A DNA stretch of 64,000 bases from Pseudomonas promysalinigenes (GTDB lineage Bacteria > Pseudomonadota > Gammaproteobacteria > Pseudomonadales > Pseudomonadaceae): assembly GCF_014269025.2 (NCBI RefSeq), contig NZ_CP077094.1, positions 4,868,501 through 4,932,500 of the forward strand. The letters are read 5' to 3'. Position 1 is the stretch's first letter. Each line of letters begins with the position of its first letter. Both the position numbers and the translations under genes were made by a program. This document shows positions 56,015-64,000 of the stretch, one piece after another. The notes under the pieces were generated by a model that was not told the DNA's origin, searched no databases, and saw only the letters and a list, made by a program, of their open reading frames with translations.

Positions 56015-56215
56015 ATGACCACTGATATTCTTGCCCCTGCTCGTCACGTGATCGGTACACCCTACACCGATAGCGTTAAGCCCTACATCCTGGCTCTTAC
56101 CGGGCTGCACATCGCAGTCGGCCCCAAGGATTTCTCGACCCGAGACCTTCGTTCCGACCGAATCTTCATCAGCGTTGATGAGTCCAACTTCATCACCGAT
56201 TTGAACATCGCCTGA
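56015..56215 (+). CDS. Small protein resembling I78-family peptidase inhibitors
   Basis: This 66-residue protein (MTTDILAPARHVIGTPY...) shows the I78-type order: VIG near the start, a middle hydrophobic segment, then S-T-R-D-L-R-S-D-R-I-F-I-S-V-D-E and a final I-T-D-L. I78 inhibitors share the pattern RxDRL-x-V-x-V-D-E-x-G-x-I. The usual terminal Cys-Gly is absent, and there is no signal peptide, so the match is tentative. GGAAGG lies 6 bases before the ATG. A strong terminator follows 26 bases downstream. Confidence 0.6.
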   Translation: MTTDILAPARHVIGTPYTDSVKPYILALTGLHIAVGPKDFSTRDLRSDRIFISVDESNFITDLNIA

Positions 56216-56240
56216 ACCCGCAGCCTGTCGTTGGCAAAAA

Positions 56241-56273
56241 AAAACCCGCGTCCTTACGGATGCGGGTTTTTTT
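56241..56273. terminator. Bidirectional intrinsic terminator
   Basis: AAAACCCGC...GCGGGTTTT with an inner TCC/GGA stem and a TTAC loop, flanked by A-run and T-run, ends both the I78-like gene (plus) and rpmG (minus). Confidence 0.95.
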
Positions 56274-56287
56274 AGGTCGCCGATCAA

Positions 56288-56443
56288 TTACTTGATCTTG
56301 GCTTCCTTGTACACCACGTGCTTGCGAACAACCGGATCGTATTTCTTGATCTCGATTTTGTCCGGAGTGGTGCGCTTGTTCTTGTCGGTGGTGTAGAAGT
56401 GGCCAGTGCCAGCACTCGAAACCAGACGGATCAATTCACGCAT
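56288..56443 (-). CDS. rpmG: 50S ribosomal protein L33
   Basis: Reading the minus strand from 56443 gives a 51-residue protein beginning [19 protein letters not shown] and ending VVYKEAKIK. It is ribosomal protein L33. It contains no cysteine, so it is the zinc-independent (C-minus) type. GGAGAACG lies upstream. It is 10 bases after rpmB in the usual rpmB-rpmG operon. Confidence 0.98.
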   Translation of the reverse strand: MRELIRLVSSAGTGHFYTTDKNKRTTPDKIEIKKYDPVVRKHVVYKEAKIK

Positions 56444-56453
56444 GACGTTCTCC

Positions 56454-56690
56454 TTAGAACTTTTCGCCGCGAGCGCGCAGCTCGGCCAGCACTACGTCGA
56501 TACCACGCTTGTCAATGACGCGCATGCCTTTGGCAGAGACGCGCAGACGCACGAAACGCTTCTCGGATTCAACCCAGAAACGGTGGTGCTGCAGGTTCGG
56601 CAGGAAACGACGACGGGTTTTGTTGTTTGCGTGGGAAATGTTGTTCCCGGTTACTGGACCCTTACCAGTAACTTGACAGACTCTCGACAT
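56454..56690 (-). CDS. rpmB: 50S ribosomal protein L28
   Basis: This 78-residue protein begins [29 protein letters not shown] and ends with VDKRG-like basic sequence ([17 protein letters not shown]). It has a single Cys, so it is the zinc-free form. It is first in the rpmB-rpmG operon. Its roughly 140-base leader has two hairpins and a candidate promoter. Confidence 0.98.
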   Translation of the reverse strand: MSRVCQVTGKGPVTGNNISHANNKTRRRFLPNLQHHRFWVESEKRFVRLRVSAKGMRVIDKRGIDVVLAELRARGEKF

Positions 56691-57051
56691 GACTCAGCCC
56701 TCTAAAACCACATGCCCAACCCGGCATGGGTTGGCCGCTTAATCTCTCAGTCTTTGGCGCTAGGCGCCGTGATTCTGGAGGTCTTATCGACCGGATTCGC
56801 TGATGCGACAGGCCGAGCCCCTAGAAAAGAGCGCTGCTTTATACCAGAAAGACTACGCCGCAACAACAGAAGATGAGCTTCAGTGTGCTGCAAATTGCGC
56901 GCGAGCAGCATAACGACTCGCCCAGCACACTGTCGACCGCTCGTCGCCAAGCACCTGAAAAAGAAGGTGGTCATTTGCGAAAACCCGCACTAGGGTAGGA
57001 CGTTTCCAGACTGCACCGGCAGATGGGCCACTGACCAGCCAAGGAGCCACG
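56691..57051. promoter_or_regulatory. rpmB leader and promoter; divergent gap before the peptide-binding protein gene
   Basis: On the minus strand TTGTTG (56866-56861), 17 bases, and TATAAA (56843-56838) form a candidate sigma70 promoter for rpmB. Its leader would contain GGCGC-TAG-GCGCC (56756-56768) and CCAACCC-GGCAT-GGGTTGG (56716-56734). I see no gene in this 361-bp stretch. Confidence 0.55.
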
Positions 57052-58641
57052 ATGCGTGCTGCTGCCCTTTCCTTATTGTTAAGCTCTCTGATCGCCGCAG
57101 GCGCTGCCCAGGCCGCACCGCTGAGCGTGTGCAGTGAGGCCAGCCCTGAAGGCTTCGACGTGGTCCAGTACAACTCGCTGACCACCACCAACGCCTCGGC
57201 TGACATGCTGATGAACCGCCTGGTCGAATTCGACGCGGCCAAAGGCAAGGTGGTGCCGAGCCTGGCACAAAGCTGGAGCGTCTCGGCCGACGGCCTGGTG
57301 TATGACTTCAAGCTACGCGAGGGTGTGAAGTTTCACACAACGCCGTACTTCAAGCCGACCCGCGAGCTCAACGCCGACGACGTGCTGTTCAGCTTCCAGC
57401 GCATGCTTTACCCCGCCCATGCCTGGCACAAGACCGCCCCCGGTGGCTACCCGCACGCCCAGTCGCTGCAACTGGGCAGCCTGATCAAGGGCATTGAGGC
57501 CCCAGCGCCGAACACTGTGCGCTTCACCCTGGCCCACGCCGACGCCACCTTTCTGGCGACCCTGAGCATGGGCTTTGCCTCGATCTACTCGGCCGAATAC
57601 GCCGATAAGCTGCTCAAGGAAGGCAGCCCGGAGAAGCTCAACAGCCAACCGATCGGAACCGGCCCGTTCGTGTTCCAGCGCTTCCAGAAAGACGCTGTGG
57701 TGCGCTACCGCGCCAACCCCGACTACTTCGACGGCAAGCCTGCGGTCGACCCGCTAATTTTCGCCATCACCACCGATGCCAACGTGCGCTTGCAAAAGCT
57801 CAAGCGCAACGAGTGCCAGGTGGCTTTGTCGCCCAAGCCGTTGGATATCGCCGAAGCCAGCAATGACTTAAGCCTCAAGGTCGCCACTACACCGGCGTTC
57901 ATGACCGCTTTCGTCGCCATCAACAGCCAGCACCCGCCGCTGGACAAGCCTGAAGTACGCCAGGCGATAAACCTGGCTTTCGACAAGCAGGCCTATCTGA
58001 AGGCCGTGTTCGAAGGTACCGCAACCGCAGCCAACGGCCCCTACCCGCCCAATACCTGGAGCTATGCCAAGGACTTGCCAGGCTACCCCCTGGATCAGGC
58101 CAAAGCCAAGGCATTGCTAACCAAGGCCGGCTTGGCCGAAGGCTTCAGCACGACGATCTGGACCCGCCCTTCGGGCAGCCTGCTCAACCCCAACCCGAGC
58201 CTTGGAGCGCAAATGCTGCAGGCGGACCTTGCCAAGATCGGCATCAAGGCCGAAATCCGCGTGATCGAGTGGGGTGAGCTGATCCGCCGGGCCAAGGCCG
58301 GTGAGCATGATTTGCTGTTCATGGGCTGGGCTGGCGACAACGGCGACCCGGACAATTTCCTTAGCCCTCAGTTTTCCTGCGCGGCGGTGCAGTCGGGGAC
58401 CAATTTCGCACGGTTCTGCGACAACCGCCTGGATCAGCTGATCAGCGCCGGGCGTACGACCAACGACCAGAGCGTGCGCAGCCGGTTGTACCAGCAGGCC
58501 CAGACGCTGATTCAGCAGCAGGCGCTGTGGGTGCCGCTGGCGCATCCGACGGCAGCCACGCTGTTGCGTCAGGGGGTTGAGGGTTATCAGGTGAGCCCGT
58601 TCGGGCGGCTGGATTTCAGTAAGGTTTCGGTTAATCGCTGA
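57052..58641 (+). CDS. ABC transporter substrate-binding protein, peptide/dipeptide type (DppA-like)
   Basis: This 529-residue periplasmic protein has a signal peptide (residues 1-22, AAGAAQA-AP) and the SBP_bac_5 fold. Landmarks are ASPEGFDVVQYNSLTTTNASADMLMNRLVEFD, LNADDVLFSFQRML, the RQAINLAFDKQAYLKAVFEGTA segment and the C-terminal LLFMGWAGDNGDPDNFLSP with aspartates typical of dipeptide binding. It would deliver peptides to a DppBCDF permease, but no permease genes are adjacent. Orphan DppA-like genes are common in P. putida. CAAGGAGCC lies upstream of the ATG. Confidence 0.93.
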   Translation: MRAAALSLLLSSLIAAGAAQAAPLSVCSEASPEGFDVVQYNSLTTTNASADMLMNRLVEFDAAKGKVVPSLAQSWSVSADGLVYDFKLREGVKFHTTPYFKPTRELNADDVLFSFQRMLYPAHAWHKTAPGGYPHAQSLQLGSLIKGIEAPAPNTVRFTLAHADATFLATLSMGFASIYSAEYADKLLKEGSPEKLNSQPIGTGPFVFQRFQKDAVVRYRANPDYFDGKPAVDPLIFAITTDANVRLQKLKRNECQVALSPKPLDIAEASNDLSLKVATTPAFMTAFVAINSQHPPLDKPEVRQAINLAFDKQAYLKAVFEGTATAANGPYPPNTWSYAKDLPGYPLDQAKAKALLTKAGLAEGFSTTIWTRPSGSLLNPNPSLGAQMLQADLAKIGIKAEIRVIEWGELIRRAKAGEHDLLFMGWAGDNGDPDNFLSPQFSCAAVQSGTNFARFCDNRLDQLISAGRTTNDQSVRSRLYQQAQTLIQQQALWVPLAHPTAATLLRQGVEGYQVSPFGRLDFSKVSVNR

Positions 58642-58659
58642 GTCCGCCTTGAGAGGGGC

Positions 58660-58711
58660 GGCGCCTGGCAGATCGAGCGCCGCCCGCGCGGCGCTCGATC
58701 TCCCAGGCGCC
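58660..58711. terminator. 52-base GC-rich hairpin between convergent genes
   Basis: GGCGCCTGG and GATCGAGCGCCGC (58660-58683) pair with GCGGCGCTCGATC and CCAGGCGCC (58688-58711). That is 22 bp with one CA/TC internal mismatch and a four-base loop. No T-run follows. It separates the peptide-binding protein gene from radC. Confidence 0.7.
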
Positions 58712-58732
58712 AAATACCTCAAGGCCTGCACC

Positions 58733-59413
58733 TCAGCCCCCAATCCACCCCTGCTCGACCATCGACAGCGGCTCCCTGTCGCCAATGATGATGTGGTCAA
58801 GCACCCGCACATCGATCAACCCCAAGCCCCGCTTCAATGACAGCGTCAGCTGCACGTCGTCCTGGCTGGGTTCGCAGCTGCCCGAGGGGTGGTTGTGGCA
58901 CAGGATCAGCGCTGCCGCGTTGTGCTGCAGCGCCCGGCGCACCACTTCACGCGGGTAGACGCTCGCCCGGTCTATGGTGCCCCTGAAGAGGATCTCGAAC
59001 GCCAGCGGCCGATGCTTGGAGTCGAGAAACAGACACCCGAACACTTCGCTGCTCTCATGCCGCAGCATGGCCTTGAGGTAGCGGCGCACCGCAACTGGGC
59101 TCTCCAGTGCTGGCGAGCGCTCGATGCCAGCGTCCAGGTAGCGCCGGCCAATCTCCAGCAGCGCCTGCAGCTGCGCATACTTCACCGGCCCCATGCCAGG
59201 CTCCCGCAACACGGTTTCACGGTCGGCCTCCAGAAACTGCCTGAGGCCACCAAAACGCGCCAGCAGCCCCCGCGCCAGGTCCACTACGTTGCGCCCGGAA
59301 ACGCCCGAGCCCAACAGCACTGCGACCAGCTCGGCATCCGACAACAACCCGGCGCCGCGTTGCAACAATTTCTCCCTCGGCCGCTCCTTCAGCGGCCACT
59401 CCCTGATATTCAT
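58733..59413 (-). CDS. radC: RadC/YicR family JAMM protein
   Basis: This 226-residue protein has an N-terminal helix-hairpin-helix-like region ([38 protein letters not shown]). A C-terminal JAMM metalloprotease-like domain has the metal motif [14 protein letters not shown] (~175-188). RadC was named for DNA repair, but that role has been withdrawn in E. coli; real function is unresolved. It is divergent from coaBC, as in many gammaproteobacteria. Confidence 0.96.
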   Translation of the reverse strand: MNIREWPLKERPREKLLQRGAGLLSDAELVAVLLGSGVSGRNVVDLARGLLARFGGLRQFLEADRETVLREPGMGPVKYAQLQALLEIGRRYLDAGIERSPALESPVAVRRYLKAMLRHESSEVFGCLFLDSKHRPLAFEILFRGTIDRASVYPREVVRRALQHNAAALILCHNHPSGSCEPSQDDVQLTLSLKRGLGLIDVRVLDHIIIGDREPLSMVEQGWIGG

Positions 59414-59541
59414 CGCTGCTCCCTGCCCTTGCTGCGGCCTATTTAGGCCCTGTGTTAATCTATTTCGCCTCGTACATGCGACGTTCTGCCGCAGGCATCT
59501 TCAAACGTCGTCGCCCGCTCTCACTGGAAAAAGGCAAGCCT

Positions 59542-60753
59542 ATGCAGCGGCTGTATCGCAAGCGAATCGTTCTTGGCGTCGGAGGCGGCATCGCCGCCTA
59601 CAAAAGCGCCGAGCTGATTCGCCGACTCCTGGAGCACGGCGCGCAGGTGCGCGTCGTCATGACCCGTGGGGGTGCCGAATTCATCACCCCGCTGACTCTG
59701 CAGGCGCTGTCCGGCCACCCGGTGCACATGGATCTGCTCGACCCTGCCGCCGAAGCGGCCATGGGCCACATCGAACTGGCCAAGTGGGCCGACCTGGTAC
59801 TGATCGCCCCGGCCACCGCCGACCTGATGGCGCGGCTGGCCCAAGGCATGGCCGATGACCTGCTGACCACCCTGGTGCTGGCCACTGACGCCACCGTGGC
59901 CGTGGCCCCGGCAATGAACCAGGCGATGTGGCGCGACCCGGCCACCCAGGCCAACCTGGAACTGCTCAAGAGCCGAGGCATCCAGGTGTTCGGCCCGGCC
60001 TCGGGCAGCCAGGCCTGTGGCGACGTGGGCCTGGGGCGCATGCTCGAAGCCACCGACCTGGCCTGGTGCGCTGCAGAAAGCTTCAAGCGCCAGGCACTGA
60101 CCGGCAAGCATGTGCTGATCACCGCCGGACCTACCCAGGAAAACATCGACCCGGTGCGCTACATCACCAATCATAGCTCCGGGAAGATGGGTTTCGCTTT
60201 GGCCGAAGCGGCTGCCGAGGCCGGTGCTCGGGTCACCCTGGTGACCGGGCCGGTGCACCTGCCCACACCTGATCGCGTGCAGCGGATCGACGTGGTCAGT
60301 GCGCGGGACATGCTCGCGGCCTGTGAAGCCGCCATGCCATGCGACTTGTTCATCGCTTCAGCTGCGGTTGCGGACTACCGTCCCGAGGTCGTCGCCCCGC
60401 AAAAACTCAAGAAGGATCCTACGACTGGCGACGGCATGCTGCTGCAGATGGTGCGCAATCCCGATATCCTTGCCACCCTCGCTGGCCGTGCCGACCGGCC
60501 ATTCAGTGTTGGCTTCGCCGCCGAGACCGAACATTTGCTCGATTACGCTACGCGCAAGCTCAAGGACAAGAACCTCGACCTGATTGTCGCCAATGATGTG
60601 GCTAACCCCAGCATCGGCTTCAACAGCGAGGAAAATGCCCTGACCGTGATCGACCGCCAGCAGCATCAAACCCTCTTCGCGCAAACCAGCAAGGGCAAGA
60701 TCGCCCGCCAACTGGTCGCCTTCATCGCCGAACGGCTCAATCAGGTTCAATAA
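59542..60753 (+). CDS. coaBC: Bifunctional phosphopantothenoylcysteine decarboxylase/synthase CoaBC
   Basis: This 403-residue enzyme has two catalytic parts. The N-terminal CoaC flavoprotein decarboxylase (~1-185) has [18 protein letters not shown], the catalytic His in [13 protein letters not shown], and [12 protein letters not shown]. The C-terminal CoaB synthetase (~188-403) has [33 protein letters not shown] and [10 protein letters not shown]. It makes 4'-phosphopantetheine for coenzyme A. The ATG at 59542 starts [12 protein letters not shown], after an AAGG; the frame is open back to 59452 but without family sequence. dut begins five bases after its stop. Confidence 0.97.
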   Translation: MQRLYRKRIVLGVGGGIAAYKSAELIRRLLEHGAQVRVVMTRGGAEFITPLTLQALSGHPVHMDLLDPAAEAAMGHIELAKWADLVLIAPATADLMARLAQGMADDLLTTLVLATDATVAVAPAMNQAMWRDPATQANLELLKSRGIQVFGPASGSQACGDVGLGRMLEATDLAWCAAESFKRQALTGKHVLITAGPTQENIDPVRYITNHSSGKMGFALAEAAAEAGARVTLVTGPVHLPTPDRVQRIDVVSARDMLAACEAAMPCDLFIASAAVADYRPEVVAPQKLKKDPTTGDGMLLQMVRNPDILATLAGRADRPFSVGFAAETEHLLDYATRKLKDKNLDLIVANDVANPSIGFNSEENALTVIDRQQHQTLFAQTSKGKIARQLVAFIAERLNQVQ

Positions 60754-60758
60754 GTTAC

Positions 60759-61214
60759 ATGCACGCTCTTCAAGCCAAGATCCTCGACCCACGCCTGGGC
60801 AGTGAATTTCCACTGCCGCAATACGCCACCCCAGGCTCCGCCGGGCTCGACCTGCGCGCCCTGCTCAAGGAAGACACGGTTCTGGAGCCGGGCCAGACCT
60901 TGCTCATCCCCACCGGCCTGTCCATCTACATCGGTGACCCGGGCCTTGCGGCGATGATCCTGCCGCGCTCGGGCCTGGGGCACAAGCACGGTATCGTGCT
61001 TGGCAACCTGGTCGGGCTGATCGACTCGGACTACCAAGGTGAGCTGATGGTGTCGTGCTGGAACCGGGGCAATGCGCCGTTCACCATCGCCGTTGGCGAG
61101 CGGATTGCACAGCTTGTCCTGGTACCTGTGGTACAAGCGCATTTCGACATCGTCGAGCACTTCGACGAAAGCCAGCGTGGCACAGGCGGTTTCGGCCATT
61201 CTGGTAGCCACTGA
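60759..61214 (+). CDS. dut: Deoxyuridine triphosphatase
   Basis: This 151-residue trimeric dUTPase hydrolyses dUTP to dUMP, keeping uracil out of DNA and feeding thymidylate synthesis. The five family motifs are visible: [52 protein letters not shown], and the C-terminal [10 protein letters not shown]. It is a full-length enzyme. It lies five bases after coaBC and is certainly co-transcribed. Confidence 0.98.
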   Translation: MHALQAKILDPRLGSEFPLPQYATPGSAGLDLRALLKEDTVLEPGQTLLIPTGLSIYIGDPGLAAMILPRSGLGHKHGIVLGNLVGLIDSDYQGELMVSCWNRGNAPFTIAVGERIAQLVLVPVVQAHFDIVEHFDESQRGTGGFGHSGSH

Positions 61215-61327
61215 GCCCATCCACGACCGTTCAGGCCAGGGATGGCGAACTCTGTGGTGATTTCACCGTCCAAGCGTGCTGTTTTTGCCTGCCAGAAAAA
61301 AGCCTTTGACTAACGGAGCTTCCCACG

Positions 61328-62725
61328 ATGAACGACATGGCCAACCTGGTTCCGGCGCTGCCGGATAGCATCTTCCGCGCTTATGACATCCGCGGCGTGG
61401 TCGGCAAGACCCTGCATGGCGAAACGGCCTACTGGATCGGCCGCGCCATCGGCGCCCAGACCATCGCCCAGGGCGAACCGCAAATTTCGGTAGGCCGCGA
61501 TGGCCGCCTGTCCGGCCCGATGCTGGTCGAGCAACTGATCAAAGGGTTGGCCGATGCCGGCTGCCAGGTCAGCGACGTTGGCCTGGTGCCCACTCCGGCA
61601 TTGTATTTCGCTGCCAATGTGCTGGCTGGCAAGTCCGGCGTGATGCTCACTGGCAGCCATAACCCGTCGGACTACAACGGCTTCAAGATCGTCATCGCTG
61701 GCGACACCCTGGCCAACGAGCAGATTCAGGCCCTGCTGACGCGCCTGAAGACCAACGACGTGCCGCGCGGCGAAGGCAGTGTGCAAAAGGTCGAGATCCT
61801 GGATCGCTATTTCCACCAGATCGTCGACGACGTGAAGCTGGCGAAGAAGCTCAAAGTGGTGGTCGATTGTGGTAACGGCGCCGCTGGCGTGATCGCGCCG
61901 CAGCTGATCGAAGCCTTGGGCTGTGAGGTCATCCCACTGTTCTGTGAGGTTGACGGCAACTTCCCCAACCACCACCCAGACCCAGGCAAACCGGAAAACC
62001 TCGAAGACCTGATCGCCAAGGTTAAGGAAACCGGCGCTGACATCGGCCTGGCCTTCGACGGCGATGGCGACCGTGTGGGCGTGGTGACCAATACCGGCAG
62101 CATCGTCTACCCCGACCGCCTGCTGATGCTGTTTGCCCTGGACGTGCTGGAGCGCAATCCAGGTGCTCAGATCATCTTCGACGTCAAATGCACCCGCCGC
62201 CTGACCCCGCTGATCGAACAGCACGGTGGCCGTGCGCTGATGTGGAAGACCGGCCACTCGTTGATCAAGAAGAAGATGAAGCAGACCGGCTCGCTGCTGG
62301 CGGGTGAAATGAGCGGGCACATCTTCATCAAGGAACGCTGGTACGGTTTCGACGATGGGATCTACAGCGCAGCGCGGCTGCTGGAGATCCTCAGCAAGGC
62401 CTCGCAGAGCGCCGAAGACCTGTTCGCCGCCTTCCCGAACGATATTTCCACGCCGGAAATCAATATTGATGTGACCGACGAGGGTAAATTCAGCATCATT
62501 GATGCATTGCAACGCGACGCCGATTGGGGCCAAGCCAGCCTGACAACCATCGACGGTGTACGGGTCGACTACCCCAATGGCTGGGGCCTGGTTCGCGCCT
62601 CCAACACCACACCGGTGCTGGTATTGCGCTTCGAGGCCGACAGCGCCGCCGAGTTGCAACGTATCAAGGATGTTTTCCGCGCCCAGTTGCTGCGGGTTGC
62701 CCCTGAGCTGCAACTGCCGTTCTGA
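61328..62725 (+). CDS. algC: Phosphomannomutase/phosphoglucomutase AlgC
   Basis: This 465-residue alpha-D-phosphohexomutase supplies mannose-1-P and glucose-1-P for alginate, LPS and rhamnolipid precursors. The phosphoserine loop is MLTGSHNPSDYNGFK (Ser at ~110), the Mg2+ loop DIGLAFDGDGDRVGVV (~240-255), the sugar loop GEMSGHIFIKERW and the phosphate-binding loop RASNTTPVLVLRFEA. The ATG at 61328 follows GGAG by 9 bases; ATG 61337 (MANLVPAL) is equally possible. It follows dut by ~110 bp, before argB. Confidence 0.97.
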   Translation: MNDMANLVPALPDSIFRAYDIRGVVGKTLHGETAYWIGRAIGAQTIAQGEPQISVGRDGRLSGPMLVEQLIKGLADAGCQVSDVGLVPTPALYFAANVLAGKSGVMLTGSHNPSDYNGFKIVIAGDTLANEQIQALLTRLKTNDVPRGEGSVQKVEILDRYFHQIVDDVKLAKKLKVVVDCGNGAAGVIAPQLIEALGCEVIPLFCEVDGNFPNHHPDPGKPENLEDLIAKVKETGADIGLAFDGDGDRVGVVTNTGSIVYPDRLLMLFALDVLERNPGAQIIFDVKCTRRLTPLIEQHGGRALMWKTGHSLIKKKMKQTGSLLAGEMSGHIFIKERWYGFDDGIYSAARLLEILSKASQSAEDLFAAFPNDISTPEINIDVTDEGKFSIIDALQRDADWGQASLTTIDGVRVDYPNGWGLVRASNTTPVLVLRFEADSAAELQRIKDVFRAQLLRVAPELQLPF

Positions 62726-63664
<939 letters not shown>

Positions 63665-63676
63665 CCTGTACTAACC

Positions 63677-63760
63677 GCTTCGCGGGCAAACCCGCCCCAC
63701 CGGAAAGTCACTGCGCTCCAGCGGCAGTACCGTACCGGTGGGGCTCACCTGCGAAAAAGC
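63677..63760. repeat. Inverted REP-type pair
   Basis: GCTTCGCGGGCAAACCCGCC (63677-63696) and a facing copy (GGTGGGGCTCACCTGCGAAA, from 63737) lie between the convergent argB and pyrE ends. Confidence 0.65.
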
Positions 63761-63777
63761 GCCGCTACAGGCAACAA

Positions 63778-63809
63778 AAAAGGCGACCCTCTCACGAAGG
63801 TCGCCTTTT
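63778..63809. terminator. Bidirectional intrinsic terminator
   Basis: AAAAGGCGACC and GGTCGCCTTTT form an 11-bp stem with a 10-base loop, with A-run and T-run flanks, 17 bases past the pyrE stop codon. Confidence 0.92.
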
Positions 63810-63826
63810 GCATTACCAAGCCAGGA

Positions 63827-64000
63827 TCAGATCCCGTACTGCGCCCGATAAGCCTCGACAGCCGGCAGGTGCTGCTTGAGCTGCGGGTCGTCTGCCAGGA
63901 ATTCCAGCACCTGGGTCAGCGAAACGATGCTGACCACCGGAATGCCGAAGTCACGTTCCACTTCCTGGATCGCCGACAGCTCGCCATTGCCGCGCTCTTC
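63827..64000 (-). CDS. pyrE: Orotate phosphoribosyltransferase, C-terminal part (cut by the window edge)
   Basis: The minus strand from 64000 down reads 57 residues, with [20 protein letters not shown] then EFLADD, and ends YRAQYGI before TGA at 63827. This is the PyrE C-terminus, which in this family ends with this helix. The PRPP-binding loop and N-terminus lie beyond the right edge. PyrE converts orotate and PRPP to OMP in pyrimidine synthesis. It is convergent with argB. Confidence 0.92.

Noticed and set aside
61310..62713. 467-codon open frame antisense to algC
   Set aside because: Shadow of a conserved enzyme gene.

Overview
The window is chromosomal DNA of a Pseudomonas, most likely of the P. 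putida group. The evidence is high GC with GC-ending codons, many short palindromic intergenic repeats with the core 'TTCGCGGGT...ACCCGC', and a gene order I recognise from P. putida: ubiD-rho-trxA-ppx-ppk, amaA-amaB-hglS, rep-xpt, dadX-dadA-lrp, rpmB-rpmG, radC/coaBC-dut-algC-argB/pyrE. I saw no tRNA or rRNA gene, insertion sequence, prophage or CRISPR array. The assignment rests on recognition, not on a search.

1-17 kb is mostly conserved core: an EVE-domain protein, a FliL-like exported protein, a quinone oxidoreductase, a ChaC-type gamma-glutamylcyclotransferase, a flavin reductase coupled to ubiD, rho, trxA, and the polyphosphate pair ppx and ppk. ppx and ppk converge and overlap by 14 bp, and each has a PhoB-box-like site upstream. 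Then come a DedA protein and a sterol desaturase whose 3' ends overlap by 168 bp, elbB, a YaiI protein, and an iron permease fused to a cytochrome c domain.

17-25.9 kb is more accessory. It has a LysR gene, a four-gene block of small hydrolase/oxygenase enzymes (isochorismatase family, ABM monooxygenase, alpha/beta hydrolase, amidohydrolase), an orphan PAAR-domain effector with an overlapping small membrane protein that looks like its immunity partner, and an MscS channel with a cyclic-nucleotide-binding domain.

26-31.4 kb is the lysine/pipecolate catabolic locus: amaA, amaB, a divergent LysR regulator and hglS. Together they would take pipecolate through aminoadipate semialdehyde to aminoadipate, and 2-oxoadipate to 2-hydroxyglutarate. 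31.4-38 kb carries signalling and export genes: a chemoreceptor, a LysR/MATE divergent pair, and a GGDEF-EAL protein with a perfect-palindrome Fur-like box upstream.

38-49 kb holds rep, xpt, an acetyl-CoA hydrolase/transferase, a cytochrome c5, an XRE-cupin regulator, the alanine catabolic set dadX-dadA with a divergent Lrp regulator, a cysteine-cluster protein and a gamma-glutamylputrescine-oxidase-like gene. 49-56.2 kb holds a DUF1127 protein, a MocR regulator behind nested repeats, a phospholipase D-like lipoprotein, an MFS transporter, a PuuC-like aldehyde dehydrogenase, a small cupin and an I78-like small protein. 56.2-64 kb returns to core genes: rpmB-rpmG, a peptide-binding protein, radC, coaBC-dut-algC-argB, and the 3' end of pyrE at the right edge.

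The best candidate for a little-described system is the PAAR effector/immunity pair at 22,571-24,353. Next are the matched Pho-type sites at ppk and ppx, the Fur-type site at the GGDEF-EAL gene, and the long gene overlap at dedA/desaturase.
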